Assembly: GCA_963715485.1 (NCBI GenBank)
Contig: OY970244.1
Span: 1,922,001 to 1,986,000, forward strand
Length of the DNA stretch: 64,000 bases
Origin: SG8-30 sp963715485
GTDB taxonomy: Bacteria; Pseudomonadota; Gammaproteobacteria; Steroidobacterales; Steroidobacteraceae
Reading direction: 5' to 3'
Under the pieces are notes generated by a model. That model was not told the DNA's origin. It saw nothing but the letters and a program-made list of their open reading frames with translations, and searched no databases. Both the position numbers and the translations under genes were made by a program. Positions 61,183 to 64,000 of the stretch are shown here, piece after piece. Position 1 is the stretch's first letter; each line of letters starts with the position of its first letter.

Positions 61183-64000
61183 ATGCGCCTTTCCAGGATC
61201 AAACTCGTCGGTTTCAAGTCGTTCGTTGACCCCACCGGGGTGCATTTCCCCGGCAACCTGACCGGCGTGGTCGGGCCCAACGGCTGCGGCAAGTCAAACA
61301 TCATCGATGCCGTGCGCTGGGTCATGGGCGAGATTTCCGCCAAGCACCTGCGCGGCGACTCCATGAGCGACGTCATCTTCAATGGATCCGGTGGACGGAA
61401 GCCGGTCGGAACGGCCTCGGTCGAACTGATATTCGACAACAGCGATGGCGCAATCAGCGGCGCCTATGCGAGCTATGCCGAGGTGTCCCTGAAACGCCAG
61501 GTCGGTCGGGACGGTTCTTCCACCTACTTCATCAATGGCTCCAAGTGTCGGCGCAAGGACATCACCCAGCTTTTCCTCGGCACCGGACTCGGCTCCCGCA
61601 GCTACGCCATCATCGAGCAGGGAATGATCTCGCGGCTTATCGAGGCCAAGCCCGATGACTTGCGCGCCTTCCTGGAAGAGGCGGCCGGTATTTCCAAGTA
61701 CAAGGAGCGAAGGCGGGAAACGGAGAGCCGTATCTCGCACACGCGCGAAAACCTGGATCGCCTCAACGACCTGCGCGAAGAGGTGGATAAGCAGATCCGG
61801 CACCTGCAACGCCAGGCGGGCATTGCTCGACGCTATCGCGAGTACAAGGAACAGGAGCGGCGTCTCCACGCCGAGCTGCTCGCACTGAAGCTCAACGAGC
61901 TGGATAGCGACGTTACCGGCAAGGATGCGCTGGTCCGCGAGCGCGATACCGCGCTGCAGGCGGCTATCGCGGAACTGCGCGGCGTCGAGTCAGAGATCGA
62001 GAAAGCGCGCGCGCTGCACACGGAACGCAACGATACGCTCGCGGCCGTGCAGGCGCGGTACTACCAGGCGGGCGCCGAAGCCAGCCGGGTGGAGCAGTCC
62101 TTGCAGCACTCGCGGGAATTGCGGCAACGGCAGCGAAACGACCTCGAGGGGATCGGTAACGCGCTGCTCGAGTCGAGCGCGCTGCTGACGCGCGACCAGG
62201 AACAGGTCGACGAACTGACCGGGTCACTGACCGCGGCCGAGCCGGAGCTGGAGCAGGCCAGGACGACCGAACAGGCCTCCTATCAGGCACTGCAGGCGGC
62301 CGAGCAGGCGATGCAGGCCTGGCAGCAGAGGTGGGAGGAATTCAGTTCCGCGGCGTCGGAAGCGTCGCGGAAGACGATGGTTGAGCGGACCCGGATCGAG
62401 CAGCTGGAGTTTCGCCTCTCACGACAACTGGCTCAGCGGGACCGGCTGGAGGCAGACCGCGCAGCGCTGGCGGAAGCCGACATTTCGGAGCTGCTGGAAG
62501 GTCTCGAATCGGGCGAGGTGGCGGCCCAGACTCGCAATGCCGATGCGCAGGCGTCGCTGCGACAGGCCATCGAACAATTGCAGGACTGGCGTGAGCGCGA
62601 GCGGCGCGCTTCCGCTTCGCTTGAGCAGGGGCGTCACGGCTTGCAGGATTGTCGTGGCAAGCTGGTGTCGCTGGAGGCGTTGCAGCGCGCGGCGCTGGGG
62701 CAGTCCGACGGGAAAGTAGTCGACTGGCTGGCCGGCCATGGCCTCGACGGTCGTCCGCGACTGGCACAGGAACTCGAGGTCGAGCACGGCTGGGAACGGG
62801 CTGTCGAGACGGTCCTGGGCTCCTATCTGGAGGCAGTCGTCGTAGATGGGCTGGATGCGGTCTCGGAGATGGTCGGCGGCCTGCAAACGGGTGCGGTAAC
62901 GTTTGTCAGCGGATCTGGCGCGGCAGGTGGAGCCGGATTGGGCGGCGACCTGGGCGAGAAGGTCCAGGCACCCGCGGCGGTCCGTTCGTTGCTTTCCGGC
63001 GTCACAGCGGTGGAAACTCTGGCCCAGGCGCTGGCCCATCGTGCCAGCTTGAGCACCGGCGAATCTGTCATCACCCGCGATGGAGTCTGGATCGGGCCGA
63101 ACTGGCTGAGGGTCAGTCGCGACCCAGATGAACGGGCCGGTGTCATCGAACGGGAACATGAAATACGCGGATTGCGTGAGGAAGTTCAGTCGGCCCAGGA
63201 GCGGGTGCGAGCCATCGAGCAGGAGCTTGAGGAGGCGCGCGCCAATGTGCTGCAGCACGAGGAAAGCCGTGAGTCGTTGCAGTCCAAGGTGAACGACTCG
63301 CACCGTGAGCATTCAAGTGTGCGCGGGCAGCTGGAGGCTTACAGGTCGCGTGCGGAGCAGTCGACGCAGAGGCTTGCACGGCTCCACACCGAGCGACTCG
63401 AGGCCGACCTGGCAATCGCCTCCGACGAGTCGGAGATTCGCGAGGCACGGCAACGGCTCGAAGGCGGACTCGCCGAGATGCAGGCGCTCGACGACCGACG
63501 CCGGCCGATGGAGCAGGAACGCGACCATCTGAGGCAGGTGCTCGAGAAAGCCCGCAGCAGGGCGCAGGCTGATGTGGCTGCCGCCCAGCAGGTGGCAATA
63601 CGGGTCGAATCCCAGCGTTCGACCCTCGCATCGGTGCGCAACAGCCTGGAGAGGGTGCGCAGCCAGGTGCAGCAGTTCGAATCCCGCAGGGCGGAGCTCG
63701 AGTTGCAGCTGGCCTCGGCCGACAGCCCGATCGATCAGCTCGAGAGGCAACTCAAGGAACTTCTGGCAAACCGGCTTGAGATCGACAGGGAGCTGACCGA
63801 AGCCCGGCGATCGCTGGATGAAGCGGACGCGGAGATCCGTGAGCAGGAACAGCAGCGAATCGAGCGCGAGTCAATGGTGGACTCGGCACGTGAAGCGCTG
63901 GAGCAGGTCCGGATGGGCGTGCAGGAGGCACGGGTTCGGCGCGAATCGCTGCTGGAGCAGTTTGCAGCAACGCGGCTGGACCTCGGCACGGTCCGCGAGC
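61183..64000 (+). CDS. smc: Chromosome segregation protein SMC (N-terminal 939 codons, cut by window end)
   Basis: Condensin ATPase. From ATG 61183 the product begins MRLSRIKLVGFKSFVDPTG with Walker A GPNGCGKSN at 31-39. It continues through the head half (GLGSRSYAIIEQGMISRL, FLEEAAGISKYKERR), the first coiled coil (~170-500), a hinge domain (~510-640, beginning near DWLAGHGLDGR) and the start of the return coil. The frame stays open to base 64000. The signature and Walker B parts lie beyond the window. Confidence 0.96.
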   Translation, partial: MRLSRIKLVGFKSFVDPTGVHFPGNLTGVVGPNGCGKSNIIDAVRWVMGEISAKHLRGDSMSDVIFNGSGGRKPVGTASVELIFDNSDGAISGAYASYAEVSLKRQVGRDGSSTYFINGSKCRRKDITQLFLGTGLGSRSYAIIEQGMISRLIEAKPDDLRAFLEEAAGISKYKERRRETESRISHTRENLDRLNDLREEVDKQIRHLQRQAGIARRYREYKEQERRLHAELLALKLNELDSDVTGKDALVRERDTALQAAIAELRGVESEIEKARALHTERNDTLAAVQARYYQAGAEASRVEQSLQHSRELRQRQRNDLEGIGNALLESSALLTRDQEQVDELTGSLTAAEPELEQARTTEQASYQALQAAEQAMQAWQQRWEEFSSAASEASRKTMVERTRIEQLEFRLSRQLAQRDRLEADRAALAEADISELLEGLESGEVAAQTRNADAQASLRQAIEQLQDWRERERRASASLEQGRHGLQDCRGKLVSLEALQRAALGQSDGKVVDWLAGHGLDGRPRLAQELEVEHGWERAVETVLGSYLEAVVVDGLDAVSEMVGGLQTGAVTFVSGSGAAGGAGLGGDLGEKVQAPAAVRSLLSGVTAVETLAQALAHRASLSTGESVITRDGVWIGPNWLRVSRDPDERAGVIEREHEIRGLREEVQSAQERVRAIEQELEEARANVLQHEESRESLQSKVNDSHREHSSVRGQLEAYRSRAEQSTQRLARLHTERLEADLAIASDESEIREARQRLEGGLAEMQALDDRRRPMEQERDHLRQVLEKARSRAQADVAAAQQVAIRVESQRSTLASVRNSLERVRSQVQQFESRRAELELQLASADSPIDQLERQLKELLANRLEIDRELTEARRSLDEADAEIREQEQQRIERESMVDSAREALEQVRMGVQEARVRRESLLEQFAATRLDLGTVRE

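Noticed and set aside
1..64000. CRISPR array, transposon or rRNA
   Set aside because: No regularly spaced direct repeats, transposase-like products or rRNA-like sequence were seen on reading through the window.

Overview
The window is high-GC bacterial chromosome, densely coding on both strands. It most resembles a gammaproteobacterium of the Xanthomonadales/Nevskiales/Steroidobacter type. This is inferred from gene content and order: a nuo operon ending in an initiator tRNA, the rimP-nusA-infB-rbfA-truB-rpsO-pnp operon, a short-type QueF, a DksA with a Lys/Ala-rich N-terminal tail followed by GluQ, and an SMC gene. No rRNA, CRISPR array, insertion sequence, integrase or phage gene was seen.

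Layout. (1) 1-7548: the tail of the complex I operon (probable end of nuoG, then nuoH-I-J-K-L-M-N). It is followed by an initiator tRNA-Met with its own promoter and terminator (7550-7708). (2) 7.8-49.2 kb: a long accessory stretch of short operons and single genes. These include a fused ATP sulfurylase/APS kinase, a cytosine-permease-like transporter, a CPBP membrane protease, two FHA-domain proteins (one fused to an ExeA-like ATPase), several lipoproteins and exported proteins, a DMT exporter, a GST and PsiE. A lipid-related cluster follows (patatin with a cyclic-nucleotide-binding domain, acyltransferase), then a cyclophilin overlapping a Rap1a-like gene, three peptidase genes (S9A, S9C-like, M13) around a TonB-dependent receptor, a carotenoid-type FAD oxidoreductase overlapping a cyclic-nucleotide-binding protein, a fatty-acid-hydroxylase-family protein overlapping a triheme cytochrome c, a molybdopterin oxidoreductase and RraA. 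(3) 49.2-57.9 kb: the translation/RNA operon, with a strong promoter, a compact hairpin-rich leader or small RNA, and two tandem intrinsic terminators ahead of rimP. (4) 58-64 kb: phaR, gluQ, dksA, queF and the first 939 codons of smc, which runs off the end.

Four genes are interrupted by single-base indels that leave both flanking frames recognisable: the TonB receptor (near 34.09 kb), the S9 peptidase (five sites, 36.09-37.22 kb), the M13 peptidase (near 40.985 kb) and dksA (near 60.117 kb). Either this assembly has residual indel errors or the exported-protein genes between 34 and 42 kb are decaying. DksA is unlikely to be truly broken, which favours sequence error for at least some sites.

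The most unusual points are the structured RNA candidate ahead of rimP, nested AT-rich dyads upstream of the ATPase-FHA gene, the di-iron membrane enzyme/triheme cytochrome pair, the pair of exported proteins sharing a domain split by a glycine zipper, and the 41-kb separation of two operons that I recall as neighbours in Xanthomonas-type genomes.
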